Shown: positions 9,360 through 16,979 of the stretch, piece by piece
Position numbering within the stretch: the stretch's first letter is position 1
Layout: every line of letters starts with the position of its first letter
DNA from: Streptomyces caniscabiei
Lineage (GTDB): Bacteria > Actinomycetota > Actinomycetes > Streptomycetales > Streptomycetaceae
Direction of reading: 5' to 3'
Assembly: GCF_014930365.1 (NCBI RefSeq)
Contig: NZ_JABXWI010000011.1
Span: 338,289-402,288, forward strand
DNA: 64,000 nucleotides
Notes under the pieces: generated by a model
The model's database searches: none
The model's input: the letters and a program-made list of their open reading frames with translations, nothing else
Told to the model about the DNA's origin: nothing
Translations under genes and position numbers: made by a program

Positions 9360-9444
9360 CCGGATGTCGGTGCCGGCTCCTCCCCTGACCGGGGCCGGCA
9401 TCGAGAGGGTCGGCCCCCTTCCGCTCTGGGGCCGGACCACGGCG

Positions 9445-9476
9445 AAGGGGCGGCTCCCTCGACGGAGCCGCCCCTT
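9445..9476 (+). terminator. Terminator of the glpFKD operon
   Basis: Arms 9445-9457 and 9464-9476 form a perfect 13-bp stem with a 6-nt loop, followed by a short T-rich stretch. It lies 85 bp past the glpD stop. Confidence 0.85.
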
Positions 9477-9582
9477 TGTCGCGAAATACCCTCGCGCTGC
9501 CGTCACCTTTGCCGTGGCCATTGCCGTGGCCTCTGCCGTTGCCGTCGGGCCGGTTGTCAGTGCCGGGTGCTTTCATGACCGC

Positions 9583-10158
9583 ATGGACATCGATCACGCC
9601 GACCCCGCCGAACTGGCCGCCCTGCGCACGGCCTTCGCCGTCGACGGCGGCGGGAGGTCGGCGCTCGGCTGGGACGCCGTGCGCGCCTTCGAGGCGGAGC
9701 ACTCGGTGGTGCTCCCCGAGCCGTACCGGACGTTCGTGGCGGAGATCTCCGACGGCTCCTCGCAGGGGCCGCCCGAGTACGGGCTCGTGGGGCCGGCCGA
9801 GCTGCCGTCGGACTGGGGCGACGACGGCGCGAAACGAGCCCTCGGCGAGCCGTTCCCGCTCACCGCGCCCTGGCTGTGGGAGGAGGACGAGGGCCCGTAC
9901 GACGACGACTGGCACGAAGCCGTCGACAAGGTCTACCACCACGGCTCGATCGTGCTCGGCACGGACGGGTGCGCCATGAACTGGCATCTCGTCGTCACCG
10001 GCCCCCATCGGGGACACATATGGCACATCACCGACGTGGGTGCCATGCCGTTCGGCGCGGAGTTCGGGCATACGACCTCCGCGCCCGGCTTCGGCGGCTG
10101 GGTGGCGCACTGGGCCGCCGGGAAGGAGTGGTTCGACGCCGCGTCAGCCGAGTGGTGA
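9583..10158 (+). CDS. SMI1/KNR4 (SUKH)-family protein
   Basis: The 191-residue cytosolic protein has no signal peptide. The central segment LPEPYRTFVAEISDGSSQGPP, with a preceding Glu-rich helix and later Trp- and acid-rich stretches, has the look of an SMI1/KNR4 domain. In bacteria these domains often act as immunity proteins to contact-dependent toxins, but single genes without a toxin partner are common and their role is unknown. The frame is open from 9364, but the ATG at 9583 is preferred because the upstream part includes the glp terminator. Its end overlaps the convergent mtnK by 15 bp. No toxin gene is seen nearby. Confidence 0.7.
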   Translation: MDIDHADPAELAALRTAFAVDGGGRSALGWDAVRAFEAEHSVVLPEPYRTFVAEISDGSSQGPPEYGLVGPAELPSDWGDDGAKRALGEPFPLTAPWLWEEDEGPYDDDWHEAVDKVYHHGSIVLGTDGCAMNWHLVVTGPHRGHIWHITDVGAMPFGAEFGHTTSAPGFGGWVAHWAAGKEWFDAASAEW

Positions 10159-11319
10159 GGCGACGAGGTCGCGGACGGCGTCCGGTGAGGTCAGCTCCGT
10201 ACGGCGGACGATGAGTTCACGGCCCAGCAGCAGCGCCCGGCGCGACGCCGGGACCGGGTCGTCGAGGGTCGTCAGGTCCGTGAGGTGGGCGAAGCCGATG
10301 ATGCGGCGGACGAGTTCCGTGCCGGCGAAGCCGAGGGACTCCGTCCAGACGCGGGTCAGGAAGCGGTCGAGGTAGGCGTCGTCGAAGAAGGTGTCGACCC
10401 GGGTGGGCCACAGACGGCGGAACTCGGTCTGGAAGGCCTCCCAGGAGAGCCGCAGTTGGTCGCCGTGGTCCGTCAGGGTCCCCAGGGCGCGGGCCCGTTC
10501 CTCCGAGACGAGCGCGTTGGCCCAGTACAGGCCGAGGTCGAAGCCGATGGGGCCGACGAAGGAGAACTCGGGGTCGAAGACCCGCACGACATGGGCGCCC
10601 GCGCGCGTCCCGACCATGACGCTGCCGGAGTGGAGGTCTCCGTGCAGGAGGGCCTGGGCGCTCGTCATGAAGGCATGGCGCAGGTCGGCGACCTCGGTGC
10701 GCAGCACGGTGTCCGCGCGGAAGGCGGCGGCCAGGTCGTCCAGGCCGGGGTGCCAGTGGTTGTGCTCGTGCTCGATGTAGGGCTCGGAGAGGACGACATC
10801 CTCGGTGATCTTGCACAGCTCGGGGTTGACCGAGGCGGCGAGCAGCGCCTTGCGGTCGGCGGAGGTCATGCCGAAGTCGCTGGTGGCGAAGGAGAGCCGG
10901 GCGACGAGACGGCCGATCTGGGGCGAGGTGTGCGGGCCGTAGGAGGCGCCCTCGTTGAGGAGGGTGCGCAGGACCTCCAGGTCGGAGAGGTCCTCCATGA
11001 CGAGGGCGTGGTTCTCGGGGTCGTAGCCGTGGATCGACGGGATCTCGTCGGGCGCGACCTTGGCGAGCTGCTCGTAGGCGCGGGCCTCGGCGTCGGAGCG
11101 GTCGGGGCTCAGCGGCCAGGAGGGGCCGGCGACGCGGACCCACGGCAGGGCCTGCTTGAGGGCGAGGCTGCGGCTGCCGTCGCGGTTCGAGGCGAGGAAG
11201 ACCCGGTTGACGTTGCCGTCCGACACCTCGCGGACGGTGATGTCACCGGTGTCCTCCCAGTGGCCCCGCTCGCGCAGGTACGCGGGGATGTCGTCGGTCT
11301 CCAGGATGCGGTAGCCCAT
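10144..11319 (-). CDS. mtnK: S-methyl-5-thioribose kinase MtnK
   Basis: Phosphorylates 5-methylthioribose at C1 with ATP, giving the substrate of MtnA. The 391-residue product has the choline-kinase-like fold. MtnK-type features are LALKQALPWVRVAGPSWP near residue 50, the catalytic loop ALLHGDLHSGSVM near residue 230 and the metal-binding DPEFSFVG. The Ser-Val where most kinases have an Asn (HGDLHSGS) follows the MtnK pattern. The ATG at 11319 has AAGGGAG upstream and starts 15 bp after the permease stop, so mtnK is the last gene of an ABC transporter operon. That context implies an importer feeding methylthioribose to this kinase. It converges with the SMI1-like gene. Confidence 0.92.
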   Translation of the reverse strand: MGYRILETDDIPAYLRERGHWEDTGDITVREVSDGNVNRVFLASNRDGSRSLALKQALPWVRVAGPSWPLSPDRSDAEARAYEQLAKVAPDEIPSIHGYDPENHALVMEDLSDLEVLRTLLNEGASYGPHTSPQIGRLVARLSFATSDFGMTSADRKALLAASVNPELCKITEDVVLSEPYIEHEHNHWHPGLDDLAAAFRADTVLRTEVADLRHAFMTSAQALLHGDLHSGSVMVGTRAGAHVVRVFDPEFSFVGPIGFDLGLYWANALVSEERARALGTLTDHGDQLRLSWEAFQTEFRRLWPTRVDTFFDDAYLDRFLTRVWTESLGFAGTELVRRIIGFAHLTDLTTLDDPVPASRRALLLGRELIVRRTELTSPDAVRDLVASPLG

Positions 11320-11334
11320 GGTCGGTGAACTCCC

Positions 11335-12381
11335 TTATGCGGTGCGGCGCTTGGACAACGTGAAGCTGAAGACCAGGGCGAGGATGAGGACCGCGCCCTC
11401 GACGACGTCCTGGGTGTAGTAGGGCAGGCCCTTGATGGTGAGGCCGGTGGTGATGACGCCGATGAGGACCGCGCCGAGGGCGGTGCCCCAGACGTTCGGG
11501 CGGCCCCGGCCGAGGACCGAGGTGCCGACGAGGGCGACCGCGACCGCCTCCAGCAGCTGGGAGGTGCCCGCGCTGACGTCGCCCTGGCCGATGCGGGAGG
11601 CCAGGATGAGGCCGCCGACGGAAGCGAGGACGCCGGAGAGGACGTACGCCAGCGCGCGATACGCGCCGACGCGGATGCCGGCCAGCCGGGAGGCCTCGGG
11701 GTTGGCGCCGATCGCGTAGAAGACGCGGCCCCAGCGGGTGCGGGCCAGGAAGACCCAGGCGGCGACGGTGAGCGCGCCGAAGATCAGCACGGAGATCGGG
11801 ACACCGAGGATCGTGCCCCGGTCGATCTTCAGGAAGCCGGCGGTGAACTTGCCGGGGGCGGTGGTGCCGTCATCCAGGGTCATGCCGGGGGTGATCGACT
11901 GGCCGTCGACGAGGATCAGCTTGGTGCCCTGGATGACGAACATGGTGCCGAGCGTGGCCAGCATGTCGGGGATCTTCAGCACCACGATCAGCAGGGCGTT
12001 GAGGAGGCCCGCGAGGGCGCCCGCCGCGAGGACGGCCAGGATCGCGACCGTACCGATCTGGTTGAGGACGACCATGCTCTGGGCGGCGACGGAGACACCG
12101 AGGCCGGCGACCGCACCGACGGACATGTCCATGCCGCCGACGGCCATGGTGAGGGTGACGCCGAGGCCGAGGATGGCGGCGACGGAGACGTACCGGAGGG
12201 TGTCGAGGAGGGTCGCCGACTCGCGGAAGGAGCCCTCGCTGAGCGCGAAGTACGCGAAGAGCGCGACCGTGACGAAGATGAAGCCGTACTTGATGACGGC
12301 GTTCTGGACGCGGACGGCGGTCGAGGTGGCGGGCGGGAGCGCCGCCTTGGTGGGCACCTCGGTGCTCTGGGTGGTGGTCAT
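11335..12381 (-). CDS. Sugar-type ABC transporter permease, candidate methylthioribose importer
   Basis: Inner-membrane permease of the ribose/xylose/AI-2 class (BPD_transp_2): 348 residues with about eight to ten hydrophobic segments and the family motif GANPEASRLAGIRV near residue 235. The open frame runs back to 12798, but the part before 12381 lies inside the ATPase gene. The ATG at 12381 has GAGGAAG at the right distance. The order is binding protein, ATPase, permease, mtnK, on one strand with short gaps. Substrate specificity is inferred from linkage to mtnK, not from sequence; a ribose or related pentose is the alternative. Confidence 0.85.
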   Translation of the reverse strand: MTTTQSTEVPTKAALPPATSTAVRVQNAVIKYGFIFVTVALFAYFALSEGSFRESATLLDTLRYVSVAAILGLGVTLTMAVGGMDMSVGAVAGLGVSVAAQSMVVLNQIGTVAILAVLAAGALAGLLNALLIVVLKIPDMLATLGTMFVIQGTKLILVDGQSITPGMTLDDGTTAPGKFTAGFLKIDRGTILGVPISVLIFGALTVAAWVFLARTRWGRVFYAIGANPEASRLAGIRVGAYRALAYVLSGVLASVGGLILASRIGQGDVSAGTSQLLEAVAVALVGTSVLGRGRPNVWGTALGAVLIGVITTGLTIKGLPYYTQDVVEGAVLILALVFSFTLSKRRTA

Positions 12382-12457
12382 GGGTGCTTCCTCGGACTTC
12401 CTGGTCCTGGTCCGGGTGTCGGTCCTGGGGCTGGGGCCGCTGCGCGGCGGGCCGGGG

Positions 12458-14011
12458 TCACACGGACGCCGAGATGGTCTGGATGACGCGGTCGCGTTCC
12501 GCGTCCTCGCCGTAGGCGTCGAGGTGGATCTCTCCGGCGGCGAGGACGACGACCCGGTCGGCGACCTCCAGAACCTCGTCGACATCGGCGGACAGGACGA
12601 GCACGGCGGCGCCCTCGGCGGCGAGGGAGCGGGCGCGGCGGCCGATGTCCCGGCGGGCACCGATGTCCACCCCTCGGAACGGCTCGTCCAGGATGAGGAC
12701 ACGGGGGGTCTCGGCGAGCCAGCGGCCGACGACGACCTTCTGCTGGTTGCCGCCGGACAGCTCCTCGACGGTGCTGTGCTCGTCGCGGGCGACGACACCG
12801 AGGGCGTCGATGGTGTCGCGGCCGAGGGCGTTCTCCCGGGCCGTGTTCATCAGGCCCAGCCGGGAGAAGGACTTCAGGAACGGCAGGGAGATGTTCCGGG
12901 CCACCGACCAGCCGGGGACGAGGGCGTCGGCGTGCCGGTCCTCGGGGACGAGGTGGACGCCGCCGCGGATGGCGTCGGCGGGGCGGCGGGGCGAGTACGC
13001 CTTTCCGTCCAGCTCGACCGTGCCGGTGGTGAAGGGCTCGGCGCCGAAGAGGCCCCGGGCCAGTTCGGTCTTGCCGGCGCCCAGCAGGCCCACGACACCG
13101 GTGACCTCGCCGCCGCGGAGGTCGAGGTCCAGCGGGGTGCGGCCCTCGAAGAGGCGGACGCCCCGCAGGGAGAGGACGACGTCGCCCTGGTCGCCCTCGC
13201 GGACCGGGCGGGCGGTGGTGGTCTCCTGGGCCTGGGCGAGCATCGCGCGCAGGGCGGCGTCCCAGTCGAAGGGGCGCGCCTGGTCCTCGGTGAGACGGCC
13301 GTCCCGCAGGACGACCAGGCGGTCGGCCAGGGCGTCGATCTCGCCGAGGCGGTGGGAGACGTAGAGGACCGCGATGCCGTCCGCCCGCATCCGCTCCACC
13401 AGCGCGAACAGGCGCTCGGCCTCGGCGGCGGAGAGCGCGGAGGTCGGCTCGTCCAGGATCAGCAGCCGGGGGCGGGTGGCGAGGGCGCGGGCCAGGATCA
13501 GCAACTGGCGGTCGGAGATGCCGAGTTCGGTGACGTCCTGCTTGAGGACGGCGTCGGACCAGTCGAGGCCCAGGCCGGCCTGGATCTCCCGGGCGCGGGC
13601 GAGCAGCCGGCCGCCGTTGAGGAACGGGTTGCCGCGGCTCTGCGCCAGCTCCTCGAAGACCAGGTTCTCGGCGACGGTCAGGCCGGGGACGACCCCCTCG
13701 CCGATGCGCTGGTGGACCGTCTGGATGCCCAACTGCCGGGCGGCCAGGGGGCTGTGGAGGGCGACCGGACGGCCGTCGACCAGGACCTCGCCGCCGTGGT
13801 CGGCGTGGACCCCGGACAGGATCTTGATCAGCGTGGACTTGCCGGCCCCGTTCGCGCCGAGCAGCGCGACCACGCTGCCCGGCGCGATGTCCAGCGAGAC
13901 GGAGGCGAGGACCGTTCTGCCGCCGAAGGCCTTGCTGATGTCCCGCAGGCGGACGGCGGCGACGCCCTCGCCGCCGTCCGCCTGCCCGGGACCGGTGTCA
14001 GTGGGCGACAT
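12458..14011 (-). CDS. Sugar-type ABC transporter ATPase with two nucleotide-binding domains
   Basis: RbsA/MglA-like ATPase of 517 residues with two fused cassettes. The first has Walker A GANGAGKST near residue 50 and Walker B LLILDEPTSALS. The second has the degenerate Walker A GLLGAGKTE near residue 300, the signature ELSGGNQQKVVVG and Walker B VLILDEPFRGVD. Such asymmetry is normal for carbohydrate ABC importers of this class. Its ATG lies inside the last codons of the binding-protein gene (14-bp overlap), which implies translational coupling. It energises the adjacent permease. The substrate is inferred to be methylthioribose from the mtnK linkage. Confidence 0.9.
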   Translation of the reverse strand: MSPTDTGPGQADGGEGVAAVRLRDISKAFGGRTVLASVSLDIAPGSVVALLGANGAGKSTLIKILSGVHADHGGEVLVDGRPVALHSPLAARQLGIQTVHQRIGEGVVPGLTVAENLVFEELAQSRGNPFLNGGRLLARAREIQAGLGLDWSDAVLKQDVTELGISDRQLLILARALATRPRLLILDEPTSALSAAEAERLFALVERMRADGIAVLYVSHRLGEIDALADRLVVLRDGRLTEDQARPFDWDAALRAMLAQAQETTTARPVREGDQGDVVLSLRGVRLFEGRTPLDLDLRGGEVTGVVGLLGAGKTELARGLFGAEPFTTGTVELDGKAYSPRRPADAIRGGVHLVPEDRHADALVPGWSVARNISLPFLKSFSRLGLMNTARENALGRDTIDALGVVARDEHSTVEELSGGNQQKVVVGRWLAETPRVLILDEPFRGVDIGARRDIGRRARSLAAEGAAVLVLSADVDEVLEVADRVVVLAAGEIHLDAYGEDAERDRVIQTISASV

Positions 14012-15107
14012 TCGAGATCCAGTCGGCGGTCGAGACCTGCGACAGGTTCAGCGCGGGCAGCGCCTCGCGCAGCTGGTCCATGTTCTCGATCTTCTTCTCG
14101 CGCAGGAAGTCCTGGGTGATCGCGACGGCCGGGAACTCGACGGTGGTCTTGTTCAGCCGGCCGGCCAGCTCCAGCGCGGTCGTGCGGACCACGGCCGCGC
14201 CCACGGCGGACGGGTCGGTGCCGGCCGTGGCGACCCAGGGGCTGTCCTTGGCCGTGATGGCCTGGATGTCGGCGTTGGAGACGTCGGCGCCGAAGACCTT
14301 GACCTTGTCCTGGAGCTTCTTGTTCTGCACGGCGAGGACGGTGCCCTTGGCGAGCTCGTCGTAGGGGGCGAAGACGCCCGCCACGTCGGAGTTCTGGGTG
14401 AGGGCGGCGGAGACGAGGGGAACGTTGTCGGTGGCCGTGGAGTCGGTGACCTTGCCGACCTTGAAGGCCTGCTTCCAGCCCTGCGCCTCGACGGTGGACT
14501 TCCAGACGGTGTCGCGCTTGTCGAGGGCCGCGTAGCCGGCGACGTTCACGTAACCGACCTTGGCGTCCTTGCCGACCTCCTTGGCCATCACGTCGAGGAC
14601 GGCCTGCGCCATGCTCGCGTCGTTCTGCCGGGTGGAGACGACGCCCTCGGTGTCGGTGTCCACGTCGTAGACGACGACCTTGATGCCCTTCTTCACCGCC
14701 TTGTCGATCTCCGGCTGGATCGTCGCCGGGAAGCCGTGGTCGATGATGATCGCCTTGGCGCCGGAGTTGATCGCCGAGGACAGGTCGGTGGCCTGCTTGG
14801 CGTTGTCGGCCTGGGCGTCGTACACGGTGAGGTCGATGCCGAGGGCCTTGGCCTGCGCCTTCGCGCCGTTGCCCCACTGCTCGAAGTAGTCGCCGGCGCC
14901 GCTCTGCCGGACGAGGGCGACCTTGACCGCGCCGTCGGCGAAGGGGGCGGGCTTCTCGCCGGTGGCGGCGGAGGCCTTGGCGGCGGTGTCGCCGGTGTCC
15001 TTCGAGGCGTCCGTGGACTGCGAGCAGGCCGACAGCAGCAGGGCCGAGGCGGAGGCGAGGGAGAGGGCGGCGAGCGGGAGGCGGGTACGGCGGGACGAGC
15101 GGGACAT
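13998..15107 (-). CDS. Periplasmic-type sugar-binding lipoprotein, candidate methylthioribose receptor
   Basis: Extracytoplasmic solute-binding protein of the RbsB/peripla_BP_4 type, 369 residues. The start is the ATG at 15107 with a modest CTGGAG upstream. It has a positively charged N terminus (MSRSSRRTR), a hydrophobic core and the lipobox LLSAC near residue 27, so it should be lipid-anchored outside the membrane. Repeated family features are ALGIDLTVYDAQADNAKQ and GAKAIIIDHG. First gene of the operon with ATPase, permease and mtnK. The mRNA leader is long (about 200 nt) and encodes a short Cys-ending leader peptide, suggesting control by sulfur supply. Confidence 0.9.
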   Translation of the reverse strand: MSRSSRRTRLPLAALSLASASALLLSACSQSTDASKDTGDTAAKASAATGEKPAPFADGAVKVALVRQSGAGDYFEQWGNGAKAQAKALGIDLTVYDAQADNAKQATDLSSAINSGAKAIIIDHGFPATIQPEIDKAVKKGIKVVVYDVDTDTEGVVSTRQNDASMAQAVLDVMAKEVGKDAKVGYVNVAGYAALDKRDTVWKSTVEAQGWKQAFKVGKVTDSTATDNVPLVSAALTQNSDVAGVFAPYDELAKGTVLAVQNKKLQDKVKVFGADVSNADIQAITAKDSPWVATAGTDPSAVGAAVVRTTALELAGRLNKTTVEFPAVAITQDFLREKKIENMDQLREALPALNLSQVSTADWISNVAH

Positions 15108-15244
15108 GACGGCTCCAGGTGCGGTGCGAGGGGAGGAAGGAAGTACTCGACCCGGAGCGAGGGCGAAAACGCGCCACCGTGCGTGGCACGGCGAACGCCC
15201 GGGACGGCAGGGCACGTCAGGGCGTGTCGGGGCTCCGGGAGTGG

Positions 15245-15316
15245 TCAGCGACAGCTGGCCGTGGTCGACCGGAGCAGGTCCACGTACAGCCGCCGTACGA
15301 GCAGCAGCGTCTTCAT
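15245..15316 (-). CDS. Short leader peptide ending in Cys-Arg, upstream of the ABC/mtnK operon
   Basis: A 23-codon ORF opens with ATG at 15316 and closes with TGA at 15245, about 140 nt before the binding-protein ATG. It contains RRLYVDLLR and ends TASCR. That matches the small actinobacterial leader-peptide family (RR-x-x-VDL-x-R ... Cys near the end) that I know from upstream of sulfur-assimilation genes. A good promoter places the transcription start at or next to the ATG, so it is probably translated without a leader. The likely role is Cys-responsive attenuation or coupling of downstream translation, as shown for Cys-rich uORFs in mycobacteria. Too short for standard gene callers. Confidence 0.7.
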   Translation of the reverse strand: MKTLLLVRRLYVDLLRSTTASCR

Positions 15317-15322
15317 ACGCAG

Positions 15323-15352
15323 ATCATGAGAACGATTTCAGCCATGCGTCAA
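15323..15352 (-). promoter_or_regulatory. Promoter of the leader peptide / ABC / mtnK operon
   Basis: On the minus strand TTGACG (15352-15347) and CATGAT (15328-15323) are 18 nt apart. Transcription would begin about seven bases beyond the -10 box, at base 15316 or next to it, which is the A of the leader-peptide ATG. Confidence 0.6.
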
Positions 15353-15373
15353 AGTGATGAGAGCGGTTTCTCA
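15327..15373. promoter_or_regulatory. Two operator-like palindromes at the ABC/mtnK promoter
   Basis: Site 1, TGAGAACGATTTCA (15327-15340), lies between the -10 and -35 boxes. Site 2, TGAGAGCGGTTTCTCA (15358-15373), lies just upstream of the -35 box. Their centres are about 32 bp apart (three helical turns), so a repressor could bind both on one face. The TGA-centred-CG-TCA pattern resembles LacI-family operators. No LacI gene is in the window, so the regulator is unknown. Confidence 0.5.
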
Positions 15374-15468
15374 GCACGTGAGACAACGACTACGTCACAC
15401 ATGGCCGGTACACGCACCGGCGTTACCATCGCGGTACCGGCACCCGACCGGCACACAGTGAGGCCCTG

Positions 15469-15543
15469 ATGACGACTTCCGACGCGACGGCGCAGCGCAT
15501 GCCCGGTACGCGCTGTTGTCCCGGCGCCCCGTGTCACCGCTGA
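15469..15543 (+). CDS. Short Cys-rich leader peptide upstream of mtnDCB
   Basis: A 24-codon ORF (ATG 15469, TGA 15541-15543) preceded by GTGAGG. Its C-terminal half is TRCCPGAPCHR, with three cysteines in the last nine residues, two of them adjacent. It ends 96 bp before the mtnD ATG. A TACCAT hexamer at 15424-15429 could be the -10 box. Clustered Cys codons in a short upstream ORF are the hallmark of Cys-responsive translational attenuation; the same logic appears on the divergent strand. The coding call rests on position and composition alone. Confidence 0.55.
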   Translation: MTTSDATAQRMPGTRCCPGAPCHR

Positions 15544-15639
15544 CCGGTCGCTCGTCCCCTCGCCTTCCCCCCATTTCCAGCCGCCCGGGTGCCCGTCCCG
15601 GTATCCGGACATCCCTTCCAGACTCCTGGAGTTGCTCTC

Positions 15640-16248
15640 ATGACCCTGCTGACCACCTGGCCCGAGTCCGGTCCGGAGACCGTGGTGCGCCGTACCGCCG
15701 ACCCCGTCGAGATCGCGGCCGCGCTGGCGCCGCTCGGGGTGCGCTACGAGCAGTGGCCGGTTCGTGAGGACGTCCCGTTCGACGCGGACAGCGAGACCGT
15801 GTTCGCCGCGTACGGCCCGGAGATCGAGCGGCTCAACGCCGAGGAGGGCTTCACCACGGTCGACGTGCTCGGCCTCCACCCGAGCGACGACCCCGAGTTC
15901 CCGGTGAAGGCGAAGGCCGCCCGGGAGAAGTTCCTCCAGGAGCACACCCACGACGACGATGACGAGGTCCGCTTCTTCGTGTCCGGCTCCGGCATCTTCT
16001 ATCTGCACGTGAACGGTGAGGTGCACGCGGTCTACTGCGAGAAGGGCGACCTGCTGGGCGTGCCGCGCGGCACCACGCACTGGTTCGACATGGGCACCGC
16101 GCCGTCGTTCACCGCGATCCGCTTCTTCCACGAGGAGGACGGCTGGATCGGCAACTTCACCGGCTCCACCATCGCCTCCCGCTTCCCCGACTACGACACG
16201 ATCGACGCCGGGTACCAGCAGGACGAGCAGGACAAGGCAGCGGTGTGA
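15640..16248 (+). CDS. mtnD: Acireductone dioxygenase MtnD
   Basis: Converts the acireductone 1,2-dihydroxy-3-keto-5-methylthiopentene plus O2 to 2-keto-4-methylthiobutyrate and formate (Fe form), the penultimate step of methionine salvage. The 202-residue cupin has the metal ligands in EHTHDDDDEVRFF (His-x-His and a later Glu, near residues 107-113) and the second His in RGTTHWFDMG near residue 146. The ATG at 15640 has CTGGAG about 9 nt upstream. It overlaps mtnC by 4 bp (GTGA), so the mtnDCB genes are translationally coupled. It follows the Cys-rich leader ORF. Confidence 0.93.
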   Translation: MTLLTTWPESGPETVVRRTADPVEIAAALAPLGVRYEQWPVREDVPFDADSETVFAAYGPEIERLNAEEGFTTVDVLGLHPSDDPEFPVKAKAAREKFLQEHTHDDDDEVRFFVSGSGIFYLHVNGEVHAVYCEKGDLLGVPRGTTHWFDMGTAPSFTAIRFFHEEDGWIGNFTGSTIASRFPDYDTIDAGYQQDEQDKAAV

Positions 16249-16979
16249 GCCAGGACCTCGGCATCGGCTCCCCCGACTCCGTGGTGCTCGACATCGAGGG
16301 CACCACGAGCGCCACGGGGTTCGTCGTCGACGTGCTCTACCCGTACTCCCGCTCCCGCTTCGGGGAACTGCTCGTCGAGCGGCGCGGCGATCCGGACGTG
16401 GCGCGGGCCGTCGCCCAGGTGCGGGAACTCCTCGCCGAGCCGGACGCGGACGACGCCCGTGTCGAGAAGGCGCTCAACGCCTGGTTGGACGAGGACCGCA
16501 AGGCGACCCCGCTGAAGACCCTCCAGGGCATCATCTGGTCCGAGGGCTTCGCGCGCGGCGACCTCGTCTCCCACTTCTACGACGACGTCCTGCCGGCCCT
16601 GCGCGCCTGGCACGCGGCCGGCGTACGCCTCCACGTGTACTCGTCGGGTTCCGTGGCCGCCCAGCGCGCCTGGTTCCGGTCGAGCCCCGAGGGGGATCTG
16701 CTGCCGCTGGTCGAGGGGTTGTACGACACGGAGAACGCCGGGCCGAAGCAGGAGGCGGGGTCGTACCGCGTGATCGCGTCGGCCCTCGGTCTCGCCGCCA
16801 CCCCGGGGCGCATCCTCTTCCTCTCCGACCGGCCCGGCGAGCTGGACGCGGCGCGGGAGGCCGGCTGGCGGACCGTCGGCATCCGGCGGCCCGGGGAGCC
16901 GTACTACGAGCAAGGCGTCGGCGACCACGCGCAGGCGGGGACGTTCGACGAGATCACCATCACGAGGAGCACCGCATGA
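16245..16979 (+). CDS. mtnC: Enolase-phosphatase E1 MtnC
   Basis: Bifunctional HAD enzyme that enolises and dephosphorylates 2,3-diketo-5-methylthiopentyl-1-phosphate to the acireductone used by MtnD. The 244-residue product has motif I VLDIEGTTSATGF near residue 12, motif II VYSSGSVAAQR near residue 130 and motif III/IV FLSDRPGELDAAREAGW near residue 190. These are diagnostic for the MtnC/MASA branch and mean the separate MtnW/MtnX route is not needed. The GTG at 16245 overlaps the mtnD stop, and its own stop overlaps the mtnB ATG (ATGA). Confidence 0.94.
   Translation: MSQDLGIGSPDSVVLDIEGTTSATGFVVDVLYPYSRSRFGELLVERRGDPDVARAVAQVRELLAEPDADDARVEKALNAWLDEDRKATPLKTLQGIIWSEGFARGDLVSHFYDDVLPALRAWHAAGVRLHVYSSGSVAAQRAWFRSSPEGDLLPLVEGLYDTENAGPKQEAGSYRVIASALGLAATPGRILFLSDRPGELDAAREAGWRTVGIRRPGEPYYEQGVGDHAQAGTFDEITITRSTA

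Noticed and set aside
5892..9521. 1209-codon open frame antisense to glpK/glpD
   Set aside because: Shadow of two well-conserved genes; composition is Gly/Val/Arg-rich without motifs.
16016..16975. In-frame upstream extension of mtnB
   Set aside because: It overlaps mtnD and mtnC fully in another frame; the ATG at 16976 overlaps the mtnC stop and has a good ribosome-binding site.
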